A stretch of 64,000 nt of DNA. Source: Pristionchus mayeri (lineage: Eukaryota; Nematoda; Chromadorea; Rhabditida; Neodiplogasteridae). Below, in pieces: positions 22,490-34,905 of this stretch; positions within the stretch are counted from its first letter, which is position 1; each line of letters opens with the position of its first letter. A model generated the notes under the pieces. It did not search any database and had not been told where the DNA came from. It saw only the letters and a program-made list of their open reading frames with translations. The translations under genes and the position numbers were made by a program. Location of the stretch: contig BTRK01000004.1 in assembly GCA_036245805.1 (NCBI GenBank), positions 19,034,001 to 19,098,000 of the forward strand. Direction: 5' to 3'.

Positions 22490-22593
22490 CAGGAATCAGT
22501 CAAAGGAGCAGGGAGGAGTAGCGACTGGCGTGTTGTGCACACCAAGAACACAGAAGTCATCTTCGAAGTGTTGAAATTTATCTACAGGTACAC
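22490..22593 (+). repeat. Exon-like duplicate 1
   Basis: Preceded by GAGATTTCATTGA..., a T-rich tract and TTTGCAG, and followed by GTACACATATTTTCAT. It is strongly similar to 26878-26972, which has the same acceptor context and the same donor context (GTACATATATTCATC). The open frame here includes WRVVHTKNTEVIFEVLKFIY. Shared splice contexts suggest an exon duplicated with its flanks. Function not recognised. Confidence 0.5.
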
Positions 22594-23065
22594 ATATTTT
22601 CATGTGATGATTCTTTGTTGATAAACATAATTTTCCATATTCATTGAATTGGTAAAAAAATAAGCAAAATGGTAGAAATTGATAAACATTCGTGACTGCT
22701 CAGCAAGAGGAATTTTGATATTCTTTTAATGAAATTATGCTTCACAAATTAAATATATCGCTGTTTCTTATACCTTGATTCTGATCCATTCGAGATGAAA
22801 TAAGTTCTTCGCCGTAGCGATGTATTCTTTGTCGTCCTCCGTCAAAGATACCATCGAAGAAACAGCCGACCACGACGATCAAAATAATACAGCATTCTGA
22901 ATTGTACAATGTGCAAGCGGTGTGTACTCATGTTGCATAGAATTGTGAGAATAACAACGAGAATCTAAAAATAGACTGTCTCACTTTGTCTAGTAGTATT
23001 CGACAATCGACAAGCACGAACAGTAGAAGGGCACTGGGATTCACTTGTGTGAGAAGATGATCCAA

Positions 23066-23422
23066 TTACACAGTAATACATCTCAACCCACCCTTCCCAA
23101 AGGTATCGAGCATTCGTCCTCCAAAATGACGGGGAATGCTATCACTTTGTTGTTCTGGCGGAAGTTGTCCAATGTCCAAGTTGCCTAACCCGTTCCGTTC
23201 GTCAACGAAACCTTTCTCTGCAGATAGAAATTGTGGAATGTGAAGAAGGAATTGCCCACAATTGCCCATTAAAAGTTGTCGACGATGGGAAAGTATACCA
23301 TGATCCCAGTCTCGACACGGACAAGCATTAACTATTATACTCGATAATTTGCGACGTGATATTTCGTTTGGCATGGCCCTTCGTGCAGAACAGAGATGCG
23401 AAAAACCGGGAAATTTTTCCAA
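23066..23422 (-). other. Minus-strand coding-like segment, unknown
   Basis: 118-residue open frame; the region LLHIPQFLSAEKGFVDERNG then NLDIGQLPPEQQSD is shared, inverted, with 21408-21608. Not recognised. It may be the conserved piece of a dispersed element or gene fragment. Confidence 0.35.
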
Positions 23423-24187
23423 ATTTCATCTAATTTATCGGGAAATTTTATTCCCTTGGATATCAATAAATAAATTTAGGGAAAATAATGCGTTGATCGT
23501 TATGAGCTTACATAGGCATCATCATGCAGTCCTGAAATGAGGATTCTCTCAATGAGCGTTGCTATCTACAACATGTCAGTGCCGATCTGGATGCTTGTCC
23601 GTGTGTCTGTATGCTTGTGTGTGCCAATCGATGTAGCTCGGCTCAAACATCATCCAAGAAGTTAAGCACAAGAGAACTTTCGAAATTTACATCGTCACTG
23701 TGCAATATTTCGCCTTCGTCGTTTTTTCTTGTATTTTTGAAAAAAAACGCAGCGTTAAGACCTCGGACTTGGACCATAAGCCTTCCATTGGCGAGAACAA
23801 CATCAAATTGAGTAAGCTGGCTTTTGAAATCAAGAGTGATCCGAAAAAGTTGCACTCTGGAAGCGACCGATTGCAGCATTCCCGAGTCGCTAGAGGGTGC
23901 TGCAACGAAAGCGTCAACAATCGCGTCAATGCATGGTGGCATGACTCAGACCCATAGTTGCAAATGGCACACTTTGTCCTCTCCCGCATGGAACCGTCCA
24001 CATCACTTCATTCTTCACTCACTGCCTGTTAAGTGAGATGAATCGAACAACAGCGATGCGCATATGCTACGATGTACATAGTTTGATACAGAGGGTGGAG
24101 AGGCGGATCATTTGTCATCACTTTACGAGCTAAAACCCTATTAGCGTTCTGCTGTTATTCGTGTTTTTCAGAGATCAAAGATCAGCG

Positions 24188-27173
24188 ATGTCACTCCTTC
24201 GACGATTTCTACTTCTTTCGGAAGTAATTCTGAGCGTGGTCAGAGGATCACTTCTGGATGAGAGAAGAATGAAGTGAGTGCTGCTGGTGTCATCATTTGA
24301 AAACGAGCACTCAAGCGGTGATATGAATACAATAACGAAAAAAAAAATCCGACTTTCTTGTTGTTGAGAAATGGTAAACGCTCCCCAAAAATCTACATTT
24401 ATGTGCCTAAATCCGATTAGAATTCGAAAAAAAATCTCGCAATTCGACCGGTCTAGACAGTATGATAAATCAAGAGACAGTGATTCCTATTTGTTACTGT
24501 AACCTTAGTAGATCACGGAAATGCTGAAAACGGCAGGTGCACTCATTTTTGCATCCATTTCCTTCGTTGGATCCAGAAGACGGTTCTTCGGGATCACGTG
24601 CTCACCGTAGTTCTCCGTAGAAGGACCTAAAGTCGCATTAGTAAGCTTCCAGTTTAGTATTTGATGCTTATTCGATAATGGTCAATCCACTTCATATGAG
24701 AGGAATCGCGAGAGAATCGACCACTCCGGGGTGGTAGGAATGAAAGTTGCTCTATCCGGGAATCATTTCAAGATAAGGTACTTCAAATGACGCTCTTTCA
24801 AACTGCGTCGTCAGAATTTTGATATCGGTCGTAATCGTCGAGATTCAGAAGGCCAAACTTGGTACTATCACTTTTTGAAAGTTAAATCGGGCTCACTTAA
24901 ATGATCATAAATCCGTTCAAAATTAAGATAGAACGCCGTTCTTTTTTACAAAGATATCTACTCTCATGAGCTACAACTTTCATGTCGACGTCATCATTCG
25001 TGAACCAAAACTTTCGTAACTTTGGAAATCGGGAAAACTTTCTGAGTTTTCATGCTTAAGTTGTAGTACATATATGTGCCTCACTTATCGCCAAAAATTA
25101 GTGAAATCGGAATATACACAAAAAAATAGGGCACTTTGGCGTGCAGTGACCTGAAAACGAGTTCCGGATAAGAATATTTCCGTACTTTCAATTCTCCTCA
25201 TTTAGGCTCAAAATCGTTCAAAAACATCCAAAACAACATTATAAACTGTTTCCCTAATAGTTATACCACTTTCGTTGGCCTAAAATTACGGTATGACCTC
25301 AAATTCGAAAATCGATATTGCGACCTTTTTCAACTTGCGGGATGGGACCTGATGCACTAAATGGGTTTCAAGTAATGTAGAAATGTCCCCCTAAACTAGT
25401 TAACGAAAGCGGGCACCTATAAATACGATTTTCCACCTGAGAAATTCAAGGAAAAGCCCTAAACTGTACTTTAGGTCACTGTAGGCATAGCAACACGACT
25501 TATGGCTAGAAATGTAGAGAACGATGAGCTAAACATTTCATCTGTTGAAAGTGAGTCTCTATCTTTTCATTGAAGCGAGCTACAGAGCCTGGAAGTTGGC
25601 CAAAACCGACAAGAGACGTGCGCGGGGGAGCGCTAAATAGAGGGGAGGGAGAGGGAGGTCAGAGGGCGAGAGCGCCAGACGGGTTGAGCGCGCGCTTTTG
25701 GGCTTTTCCTTGAATTTCTCAGGTGGAAAATCGTATTTATAGGTGCCCGCTTTCGTTAACTAGTTTAGAGGGACATTTCTACATTACTTGGAACCCATTT
25801 AGTGCATCAGATCCCATCCCGCAAGTTGAAAAAGGTCGCAATATCGATTTTCGAATTTGAGGTCATACCGTAATTTTAGACCAACGAAAGTGGTATAACT
25901 ATTAGGGAAACAGTTTATAATGTTATTTTGGATGTTTTTGAACGATTTTGAGCCTAAATGAGGAGAATTGAAAGTACGGAAATATTCTTATCCGGAACTC
26001 GTTTTCAGGTCACTATTTTTTACCCTGCACGCCAAAGTGCCCTATTTTTTGTGTATATTCCGATTTCGCTAATTTTTGGTGATAAGTGAGGCACATATAT
26101 GTACTACAACTTAAGCATGAAAACTCAGAAAGTTTTCCCGATTTCCAAAGTTACGAAAGTTTTGGTTCACGAATGATGACGTCGACATGAAAGTTGTAGC
26201 TCATGAGAGTAGATAACATGAGAGAACGGCGTTCTATCTTAATTTTGAACGGATTTATGATCATTTAAGTGAGCCCGATTTAACTTTCAAAAAGTGATAG
26301 TACCAAGTTTGGCCTTCTGAATCTCGACGATTACGACAGATATCAAAATTCTGACGACGCAGTTTGAAAGAGCGTCATTTGAAGTATCTTACATTGAAAT
26401 GATTCCCGGATAGGGCAACTTTCATTCCTACCGCCGCTGGCCCCCCTCAAATGGTCGATTCTCTCGCGATTCGCCTCATATATCGTAATATTTATTCATT
26501 TTATAAACATTTGGGATGTTGCCGAATTACTTAGTTCGAAGAATACAGAGCTAAACAAACCGAAAGTTTTTACATTTGCTGGAATCCTGCGCAAGTTCTA
26601 GGGAAATCGCTTTATAGCAGTTCAGTTACGTAATTCCTTCGGTTGAATTGGAATGAAGGCGCACTCGTCATTTCCGTTCTCCATTCAGATATTTATATTT
26701 TGCAAATCTCAAATAGAATGGTATGCTCGCATATCATCACTAACGCGCAATTGATCTTTCTCGGTTCTTTTGTTGTGGTTGTTCCCCTCTCGAAATTTTC
26801 GCTGTCATTTGGTCTCCAACCGATCTTGCCTATGTCAATCGAACGAGATTTCATTGAGGTTAAACCATATTTTTGCAGGGAACTGCTAGAGAACGAGAGA
26901 GGAGTAGCTATTGACGTGTTGTGCATAACAAGAAGGACAAGATCATCCTCCGAGTGCTGCTACGTATCGCCAGGTACATATATTCATCTTTGATCTTCGG
27001 CGTTATTTCTGAAATCATAAATTCTTGCGTTTTGACATTCAACTAAAATAAACTCTTCAGAGACTCTATTGCTGGTGGTCTGCGTGTTCGGATTGGTCAC
27101 AATTACCTCGTGCGCACTTCTTTGTAAACGGCGAAAGGAGAGCACACTGGGGCACAATGCAGTCTTTGTATGA
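24188..27173 (+). CDS. Putative small signal-peptide and membrane protein (fragmentary model)
   Basis: The first exon (24188-24273) starts MSLLRRFLLLSEVILSVVRG, a good signal peptide, and ends at GTGAGT. A last exon (27061-27173) reads TLLLVVCVFGLVTITSCALL then CKRRKESTLGHNAVFV and a stop: one membrane span with a basic stop-transfer. The exon-like duplicate 2 (26878-26972) lies between them, and a 1.8 kb palindromic element occupies most of the gap. Joining phases of the middle exons are not resolved, so the two ends may belong to different genes. Family not recognised. Confidence 0.4.
24694..26482. mobile_element. Palindromic fold-back element FB2
   Basis: About 1.8 kb of inverted arms meeting near 25600-25680. 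The outer ends (GAATCGCGAGAGAATCGACC) and the GC-rich centre (GAGGTCAGAGGGCGAGAGCG and complement) match those of FB1, so both are one family. Arms are near identical over long stretches, for example TCAAATTCGAAAATCGATAT at about 25300 and its complement at about 25850. No coding capacity. Confidence 0.9.
26878..26972 (+). repeat. Exon-like duplicate 2
   Basis: Partner of 22490-22593 with conserved acceptor and donor surroundings. In the frame used by copy 1 (RVVHNKKDKIILRVLL) this copy has a TGA where copy 1 has TGG; another frame is open throughout. Could be a real exon of the 24.2-27.2 kb gene or a relic. Confidence 0.45.
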
Positions 27174-28870
27174 CTATATTATATATTTTATTTAAAGTTA
27201 CCTCGAACATTATTCTACTAGATATCTCTAATTTGGAGTTAATTTGTTAATTTGTACCACTCGCATGAATTGTTATTCCGCTCATATCGACCTAGGCAAT
27301 GATTCGGATCTCAGCGATCTAAGCATTATCGTTAGCCCACTTAATTTATTTTACCTCGATTTATTTTTCACTTAATTTATTTTCTAGACTTTCCAACGTT
27401 AGGTACAAAGTGCTACACTATTTTGCAATATTTTTCAATATAGCATAATTTTCATTATTTTCATTAATTATGGATGTACTCAACGACTGCATTCTACTTT
27501 GCGAAGTCATCAAAGTTGTACCACCACATTGAGATAGGAAAAGATGGAGTCTTCAGAGAAGCTGCCGATGTACCCATATTCCCTTCATGTTTAAACCCAT
27601 AAAAATCTGGACGTCTCACATAAAAAATACTCGTTTTACTGTTTCATGTAAAATTAAACCGCAATAGCAAGACCACGTGGAACCTAAAAGAACGTTCTTT
27701 TTTTCGAGTTTCGGCTAGCTAACGTACCTTTTGAATACAGTCTGGGCTGGTGGAATGGTAGCAATAATCGTTTGAGCTGACTATTACACGAGTACGACAG
27801 TAACTGGGAGAGGAACATTGATAGAGGTGGGAGAGGAATTGATAGAGCAATGATCCGTTTCTCGAACACTTGCTCTTATTGTAACACTAGGATACGTACT
27901 AAACAATTGTTTTGTGATTGCTTTTCACGCATTGATTAACAATTAGTGATGACAATTCAAGGATGAGAAACTGCGAAAAACGATTATAAAAATTGAATGA
28001 GTATGTAAATATCGGCTCTTGCTTGAAGAATGTGTTCATGGCATCTATTAGCTCATGTCTATGCTTTATTAACAGGGTTTCATTACGCATTTGCATAGTA
28101 TCTCCAAAAATTTGAAAATGTTCTAAAAACACCCATCCTTTATGAAGGATTTGCGAATAAAAAGGAAGGATGGAAATATTTTTTAAACAAGTATGGAAAA
28201 ATGATCCTAAATAGATTTGGAATCTACTGGAATCATCTCTTCCATACACATTGAGGCTAATTTTCATGATACGACAGATCTCCTGATTCGAAAAAAATCG
28301 AAATCATCCTTGAATTGTCACAACAATATGACACACATACGGTTCACATTCATCTAAAGTGAATAAGAAGCACAAACGGCACACAATGAGTGCGCACTCC
28401 GACTACAATTCGCAGGCACGCATTCTTCCGCACTAGAGATTGCTCATCGATTAACTTTTTAAAGCTTTTTAAAATAGTTTTGACATACCGGTAAAAGGTA
28501 GAAGATGGTTCACGCCTGATATACGTCCAGGAACATGCAAGCAGAAGCTTTGAGGGAGACAATCGCGTTACACTGATTGCAATGATTATGCGAAATTGCT
28601 ACGAACTAGCGTTTACATTTTTGAAACTTTTTTTTCGAGATAAGTTGGTTGAATTGCGAGAAGCCGCTGCCACGAGTGATTGAAGGTGTCATGAAAGAGA
28701 GAAGAGATGGAGCAGTGCGGAAGCATTGGAGAATGGCAGGAGTGTGACCAACTTTGAGAGAGAGAAGCAGCGTTTATCAACTATAGTTTCCAAAACGATT
28801 ACAGTTTTTACACGACCAGTGCGAATAATGTGTTTGAAGATACACGGATGCAAATGATTCCCATCTTCCC
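27174..28870. other. Intergenic stretch with no supported gene
   Basis: Several ORFs of 60-120 codons, none with exon structure, domain or paralogue in the window. AT-rich; nothing recognised. Confidence 0.45.
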
Positions 28871-31811
28871 TCAGTTCCTGCTCAGGGAGTAGGTGAAGGA
28901 TTCGTCGTTGTAGATATCCAGCAATCGAAAGACTTCGAACGTCTCCTTCACTTCTTCCGAACGCTTCAATTTTGAAATTATTGTGAATTTATGACCGCAT
29001 GTGAATATCCTAAGAATGACAATGCACATCTCATCTAGCACTTAATGCCAGGGACACATATTCCTCACAAACGAAACGGCTCGAGCGCATTGTCAATTTG
29101 CATACATTCTTGCATATTTCATCAGCTCATCTGTGTCTAGATACCAATGTAGCTCTGGAATTCGCCGGATAACCACTTTGAAATGTCTCACTTCAAACAT
29201 GGGGACGAACATGTACAACTCGCCAAGGCGTGCCGCGTAGTCGTCAAGATGAAGAATGTCTCTGAAAAAAACTTTTTTGCAACATTTTTTGCAGGTTTTT
29301 CACTATTCTGCCAATCAATCGAACTGAACGTTTCGTACCGATAGTAGAGATGGAGCTCATTGAAGACCTGGTTCCTGTATTTCTCACTGAGTTTCGTCAC
29401 GTCGTCGCTTGATCCCAATCCGTCTAAATTCCCGATTTAGACAGTTATTCGTATCAAGCACACATTTTTTCCGCAAAGATATTTTCTTCAAACGGAGAGA
29501 TCTAGGAAAACAGGGCTACATTGTTCGCACACGGGCTTTACGATGCTGACCAGATAGTTTACCCACACAGAAATCGCACATCCGTTGTAGTGGCAATTAT
29601 TATGATTCGAGATTAATTGGCTCAGTATACAGTACTATTCCGAGACAATGTTATTGTGTTACTCACTTGTAGCCCAGAACATGAGAGTGACTACAGCGAG
29701 GAATTCCTCCTCGTCTGGATTCACTCGCTCGATGAGACGACGACCCAGTGCAGGCTTCGTGCGACAATTGTGCTCCATTATTCTGAATTGACAACCATTT
29801 GATCCGCTCTAAATTCTGCAGTGGTCCTCATAATCTGATCTGTCAAGGTATTCAAAATGAGGAATCTATGCATCAACTGCATCACTGACTTCTTCGCTTC
29901 CTCGACGTCTCCCTTCTGATCGTCGTAATCGTCGAAGAAGTGATCTACGATGTCTTCAGACAGCCACAGTGTGAAGCTACCGAAGCTTCTGCAACAGAAA
30001 AAAGTCAATTTATGGAATCCAATGATTTACTTATTATTTCGTTTGTGCTGGCTACATAATAGCACGAGTTGGATGAGGGAGAAGGGAGTGAAAGCTATTT
30101 AGCAGATGCAGAGAGAGAGAAAGAGGGACACAGAGATGTTTCAAGTATTGGCTACAAAAGAGCACGTACCGATTGGGGGTGTCCACGAAATGTTTCGCCG
30201 CTCGGTAAGAATTGTCGAACATGCGGAAGGTGTAGAAGAACTTCACTGCGATTGACCACTGCAAGACAAAGCTTTTCAACCTCATTCATCACTAATTTCG
30301 AAAATGTATCACTGCAGTGAGCAAACGCGTACCTTATCCGAATCGGATAGTCCCTCAAATTCCGGAAAACTGCACGATCCAAATTCCATGATGCAAGACA
30401 TGAGGAGACGATTCGAGTGATTCATCGAAGCGAACGTCGCCGGGTAGACTGGCTGAAAAAGAGCGATAGTTCCATATCTCACAACCGTTGGAATCTTGCA
30501 ATGCAAAACATTCAGATATTCGTCATCAGAGATTGCAAGGAAAGAAGGAGTGGGAAGGGCAAATAGTGCTTACGTGATTCTTGGAGGTGATTCGCACGGG
30601 AGAAGGGAGGTCCTTGCGAGAGAATAATTCGCCCATTAGGCGAGCGAAGCACATCTTCCTGCAAATTTGCCAGTACCTCTTCCTTACTCATAATTCACTT
30701 GGACATGTCAACTCACTCATAGGCGGCGCGAACTCTGGAGAGGAGCGGTCGTGGGCGAGCATCGTCCGGTACAGTGGATGTAACCAAGCTAGGTGGACTG
30801 CTGCGGCTGCTGAAGATTGTAATCTCGTCCCTTCCAAAATAAATGCCCGTTGTCTAGTGTGCTACTCACGGGTAGAAGCTCGTGCTGGGAAGAGCGAGCA
30901 TCGCTTCCACGTTTTCTGTCGTCTTTTCTATCGGAGGAGGGGAGGGAGCAACCTACACACAAAATAATTTTCTCTCTTTTCGCTCGTAGCAGCCCTTGTG
31001 TGTAGTACCAGAGGAATTTTTCTCATTGGTATTCACTAGCTGAGTCATTTAAAGAGAAAACTATTGCGAAGAGTATACATTACAAACATCATCTTGCATA
31101 ATCGGTTGAAAGCGTTTTGAAACGGATGCTACCCATCCGATTTCGAATGACATTTTGAACGTTATTGGTAGGTCAATACCACACAAGATCATAAATGTGT
31201 AAATTACCTGAGCCGTAGCGCCGGACTTTTGAATGATGAGCTCGAGATGGTGCATGCGGCACCTCTTGCAGTTCAGACCCTTTCCAGTACGACAATTGTT
31301 CGAGCCCGAGCGGCAAATTTGCGGCTTCTTTCCGATCGATCGCCTGAACGAGTATGAAAAATAGAGTAATCTCAGATTCATCGCTAGATATGTTTTTCCC
31401 TGTATTGTTTTCCCTCTCAGCTAACTACAAAAATGCACGCGGCGAACACAGAAAGAACACGATTTCTTACGGGAAGAGAGATCACGAACTATGTTCTTGT
31501 TCAATTCCAGCTATACGATCTTTCAATTACCGATTGCTTCTCGGGCAAAGCTACGATTGCTTGAGGAATGGAAACTATTTTACAATGCATTCATCCCTTA
31601 AATTCCCTCTGGCCTACCGATAGAATACAGTGCAGGCTCGGCAGACATCGATGCCCATGTGAGCAGTGCAAGTGAGAGACCCGCACACGAGACAGTCACG
31701 ATTCTGAAGGATTAAGGGCTCAGAATGAGAAGTTTCAGGGCGAAAACGTATGCACTTTAAACGTTTTGCTACATAACTGACCGATTTCTTGGTTGTTCCG
31801 AGGGGAGGCAT
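28871..31811 (-). CDS. Nuclear hormone receptor B
   Basis: Thirteen exons. Exon 1 MPPLGTTKKS (31811-31782). Finger I 31703-31618 (CLVCGSLTCTAHMGIDVCRA, CTVFYR). Finger II 31343-31208 (QICRSGSNNCRTGKGLNCKR, CRMHHLEL). Hinge exons 30952-30870 and 30809-30717 (PLLSRVRAAYE). Ligand-binding domain 30658-30574 (KMCFARLMGELFSRKDLPSP), 30452-30333 (NRLLMSCIMEFGSCSFPEFE), 30258-30171, 29988-29890 (SFGSFTLWLSEDIVDHFFDD), 29782-29667 (RRLIERVNPDEEEFLAVVTL), 29423-29339, 29261-29192 (DDYAARLGELYMFVPMFE) and 28963-28871 (EEVKETFEVFRLL). All splice sites are canonical and phases match. Close paralogue of NHR-C, with which it shares a 630 bp divergent promoter region. Appears intact. Ligand unknown. Confidence 0.9.
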
Positions 31812-32440
31812 GCTGCTGCACTGGAATGGACGATGCGTGCAAAGGGGCAAGCAGAGATCAAACGACGTATGGAATGGAGAAGAGAATGCAGGGAAAGGAT
31901 GCGAGAGGTTTCCCCCCCCCCCTTCTCTCCTCTCTCTTCTATTTCATCCTCTCTCTTTCTCTGACTCTCTCCCTCTGTGCGTCACGTCGTTTAATGTGCA
32001 CAAAGTGTGCATGGAAAGGCACAAACAGCACACATTCGATGCTGTTGATCTTGTAAACATCGGGACAAACGGAAAGGCATCGTTTTCGCAAAAGAAATGC
32101 AATAATAGGAAGGCTTTGAAAAGAGATATCCGAGATCATATTTCGAACGAGTCGAGGGTTGTAATGAATGAAAGAACAAAACTCCACATTCATTCAATTG
32201 TCACTCTTCTTCACATTCCTAGGTTGGAGTAAAGACAGACATGTTGTGAGGGAACTCAGAGAGCACAGTTTTGCGAATTGCATAATTTCAGTGAAGCTTT
32301 ACGCTTTCTCGTGAAGCGCCCACTATCATTCCCTCGTCCTCTCACTTCCTCTCTTTCTTCATCACTTTCCCAATACCGCGCACGTGTCGCTCTCCTTTCC
32401 GAGTACATTTCTGCATATTTCATTTTAGTCTTCGATTGCA
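31812..32440. promoter_or_regulatory. Divergent intergenic promoter region of NHR-B and NHR-C
   Basis: The start codons of the two paralogues are 629 bp apart and point outward. The region holds an 11-base C run (about 31912) followed by a TCTCTC-rich tract, and a second C/T-rich tract near 32330-32400. No named factor site is claimed; regulatory role is inferred from position. Confidence 0.5.
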
Positions 32441-34905
32441 ATGCCTCCTCTTGGCAGCAGCAAGAAATCTGTGAGTTTCCACTTCGATTTTTTTCGGCTA
32501 GGTTTGACATATTTATGGAAAAGCAGAAATACTCAGGCGCGTGCTTGTCTAGTCTGCTGCTCTTCAACTTCCGCTTCCCGAATGGGCTTAGATGTATGCC
32601 GGGCGTGCTCTGTTTTCTACAAGTAGGTCATGTTGATGTGTCTACGATTTCGTAAGTCTGTAAAACGCACGATATCGAGGTGTCGCGAAGCGAGAGTGAG
32701 TGCAACGTGCACTTCTTGTGATTTTTTGTTTGTTTGAGGAACCTGGGAAACACGATTCAAATATTCATGAATATGTTTTATTACACTGAATTCCTGCTCC
32801 ATTTCAGAAGATCCGCAGACAATAGGCCGAAGATATGCAGGTCTGGCACCAATGGATGTCTGCCGGGAAAGGGACTGAACTGCAAGAAGTGTAGACTGCG
32901 TCTTCTCGAACTGGCAATCAAAAAATCTACGTTTCCGGTGAGATTCATTCTCCCATTATTCACAGATTCACTCATTTAAATAATGAATTACGCGGCCGTT
33001 CAAATAGAGATAACAGCTATTGACGCACAATGTTGTCAAGTCGTTGAAAATGGTATGAAAGTGCAGGTTTCGTGCTCGCCTCTTCCAACAGAAATCGATG
33101 CCAGGAGAAGTGAAGGAATGGTCAATCACACGCAACCATACTCAAGGTAACCAAATTTTGAAAGTGCGCACATATTTTTTAAAAATATTGTGAGAGATGA
33201 GTTTCAATTGGGCAATTGTTTCAACTTCAGCAGCTTGATCTTTCCTATGTCATTCACTACAACCTCGAGGGAAGAAATGCGAGTGTTGCCTCTCCTTAGC
33301 AGAGTGCGTTCGGCCTATGAGTAAGTCCGCCCAGTCCAAGTTAGCGCAGTTAACAATCGTTTGATTTTATGTTATATTTAATTGTTTGGTTATACAAATG
33401 TTTCGCAGAAAGATGTGTTTTGGGCGGTTGATGGGCGAGATGTCCACGCATCAGAGTGAACACTCGTCCTTTCTCTACACCTCGAAGAACCATGTGAGTT
33501 AAAGAGTTAGGAGCAAAACTATTGTGGATTTTTGCAAAAGCTAAACGACAGATGGCCTTTGCAGCCATTATTTGCTGCAACATGCAAGTCAATGAACCTT
33601 TCGAATCGCTTGTTGATGTCATGCATTCTGGAGTTCGCGTCCAGCTGCTTTCCCGAATTTGAAACTCTTAGTGATGAGGAGAAAGTGAGCACGGTTGTAT
33701 TTCATTGGAAAAATTTTAAAAAAATATAAAATGTCATGAAATGTATTGCAGCGAACGCTAGCAGTAAAGTTTTTCTTCACTTTTCGCTTAATCGACAATG
33801 CTTATCGTGCGTCACAACAACTTGTGAACTTCCCCAATCGGTTGGTTGGAGAAATATTTTCGAATTCACAAATATTTTATTGGTAAAATTATTGTACACT
33901 CAATGTGTGCATATACAATGTGAACATTTGTATGCATTCGTCCGGTATATCCGTCGATGAACGGGTGCTACTAGAAGAATATTGGGTTGCTCGTTGCAGC
34001 ACTTTCGGTGGATTCACGTTATGGCTCTCGGAAAAAGTCGTTGATGACTACTTCAACGATTTCGATGAACAGACAGGAGACATTGATGCAGCAACGAAGT
34101 TAGTTGGCTTAGATTGTCCGATTGTTTGATTAGGATGCTAATTTAATTTCAAAGTAAATGCAATGATTAATTATTCCAGGCTAATGACGCAATGTTGTCG
34201 TAAGAGATTGGTCGGTCGGCGCATCATAGAGCGAGTAAACCCAGACGAGGCCGAATTTCTCGCCGTGATAACGCTCATCTTCTGGGCAACAAGTGAGCTT
34301 ATTTCGTCGAAATGAATAGTTCCTGCAATGCATATTAGCAGATGCAGGAATGATTGGCATCATTTTAAAAAAATAATAGATTTCTTAGCATTAGTACTTA
34401 GTGTTTTGACTGATTATTGTTCAAATGACATAATTTTGCGAATTTTATGGTTTTTGTTGAATCTCTGTATGAATAGTGTAGTGTTGCTGGCACAGATCTC
34501 TCACAAACAAGTTTTCAATTTCTTCGCAACAATTGCAATGTATGTAAATACTCAGATGGGTTGGATTCCAATGAAGAGCTGATTAGGATCAGTGAAATGT
34601 ATCAAGGACAAGTTTTAGCCGAGCTCCACGCCTACTATCGCTCAGTGTGAATTTTACCTTAAATTTTCATTGACTCAAAACAACGTCTTTCGGTACGTTT
34701 TGCGCCTTGAAAACTATGCGGTGCGCCTGGGAGAGCTCTTGATGTACGTTCCAATGTGTGAGGTGAGAGATCAAAGACAAACTACTTTTAAATATCGATA
34801 TGGCAGCAATTTGAAGAAGTGAAGGAAACGTTCGAAGTGTTTCGACTCTACGGCTTTTCCGTCAACGACGCTTTTATGACGATGCTGCTCAATAAGCCTC
34901 ATTAA
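32441..34905 (+). CDS. Nuclear hormone receptor C, possibly damaged in the ligand-binding domain
   Basis: Mirror paralogue of NHR-B. Exon 1 MPPLGSSKKS (32441-32470). Finger I 32537-32622 (CLVCCSST..RMGLDVCRACSVFYK). Finger II 32808-32937 (KICRSGTNGCLPGKGLNCKK, CRLRLLEL). Then 33067-33146, 33231-33320, 33409-33493 (KMCFGRLMGEMS), 33565-33684 (NRLLMSCILEFASSCFPEFE), 33752-33840, 34000-34098, 34180-34292 (RRIIERVNPDEAEFLAVITL), 34556 to about 34644 (AELHAYYR), about 34695-34762 (RLENYAVRLGELLMYVPMCE) and 34807-34905 (FEEVKETFEVFRLYG). The intron between AYYR and RLENYAV lacks a usable acceptor: the expected site reads TTTCGG, and no AG lies between 34646 and 34714. Otherwise canonical. Confidence 0.85.

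Larger units (their letters stand above)
21861..24187. other. Low-information region with gene fragments
   Basis: Holds an exon-like duplicate at 22490-22593, a minus-strand coding-like segment at 23066-23422, and a minus-strand ORF at 23643-23942 (TLDFKSQLTQFDVVLANGRL) that I do not recognise. A minus-strand hydrophobic stretch (CCIILIVVVGCFFDG, about 22900-22850) may be part of a small membrane protein. None forms a convincing gene. Confidence 0.4.

Noticed and set aside
22490..22593. BTB/POZ domain exon
   Set aside because: VIFEVLKFIYR superficially resembles the end of a BTB fold, but there is no other BTB sequence around and the duplicate copy does not keep the residues.
23643..23942. 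Minus-strand 99-codon ORF as a gene
   Set aside because: Not recognised, and no complete set of splice sites or start context; kept only as an unexplained ORF in the region entry.
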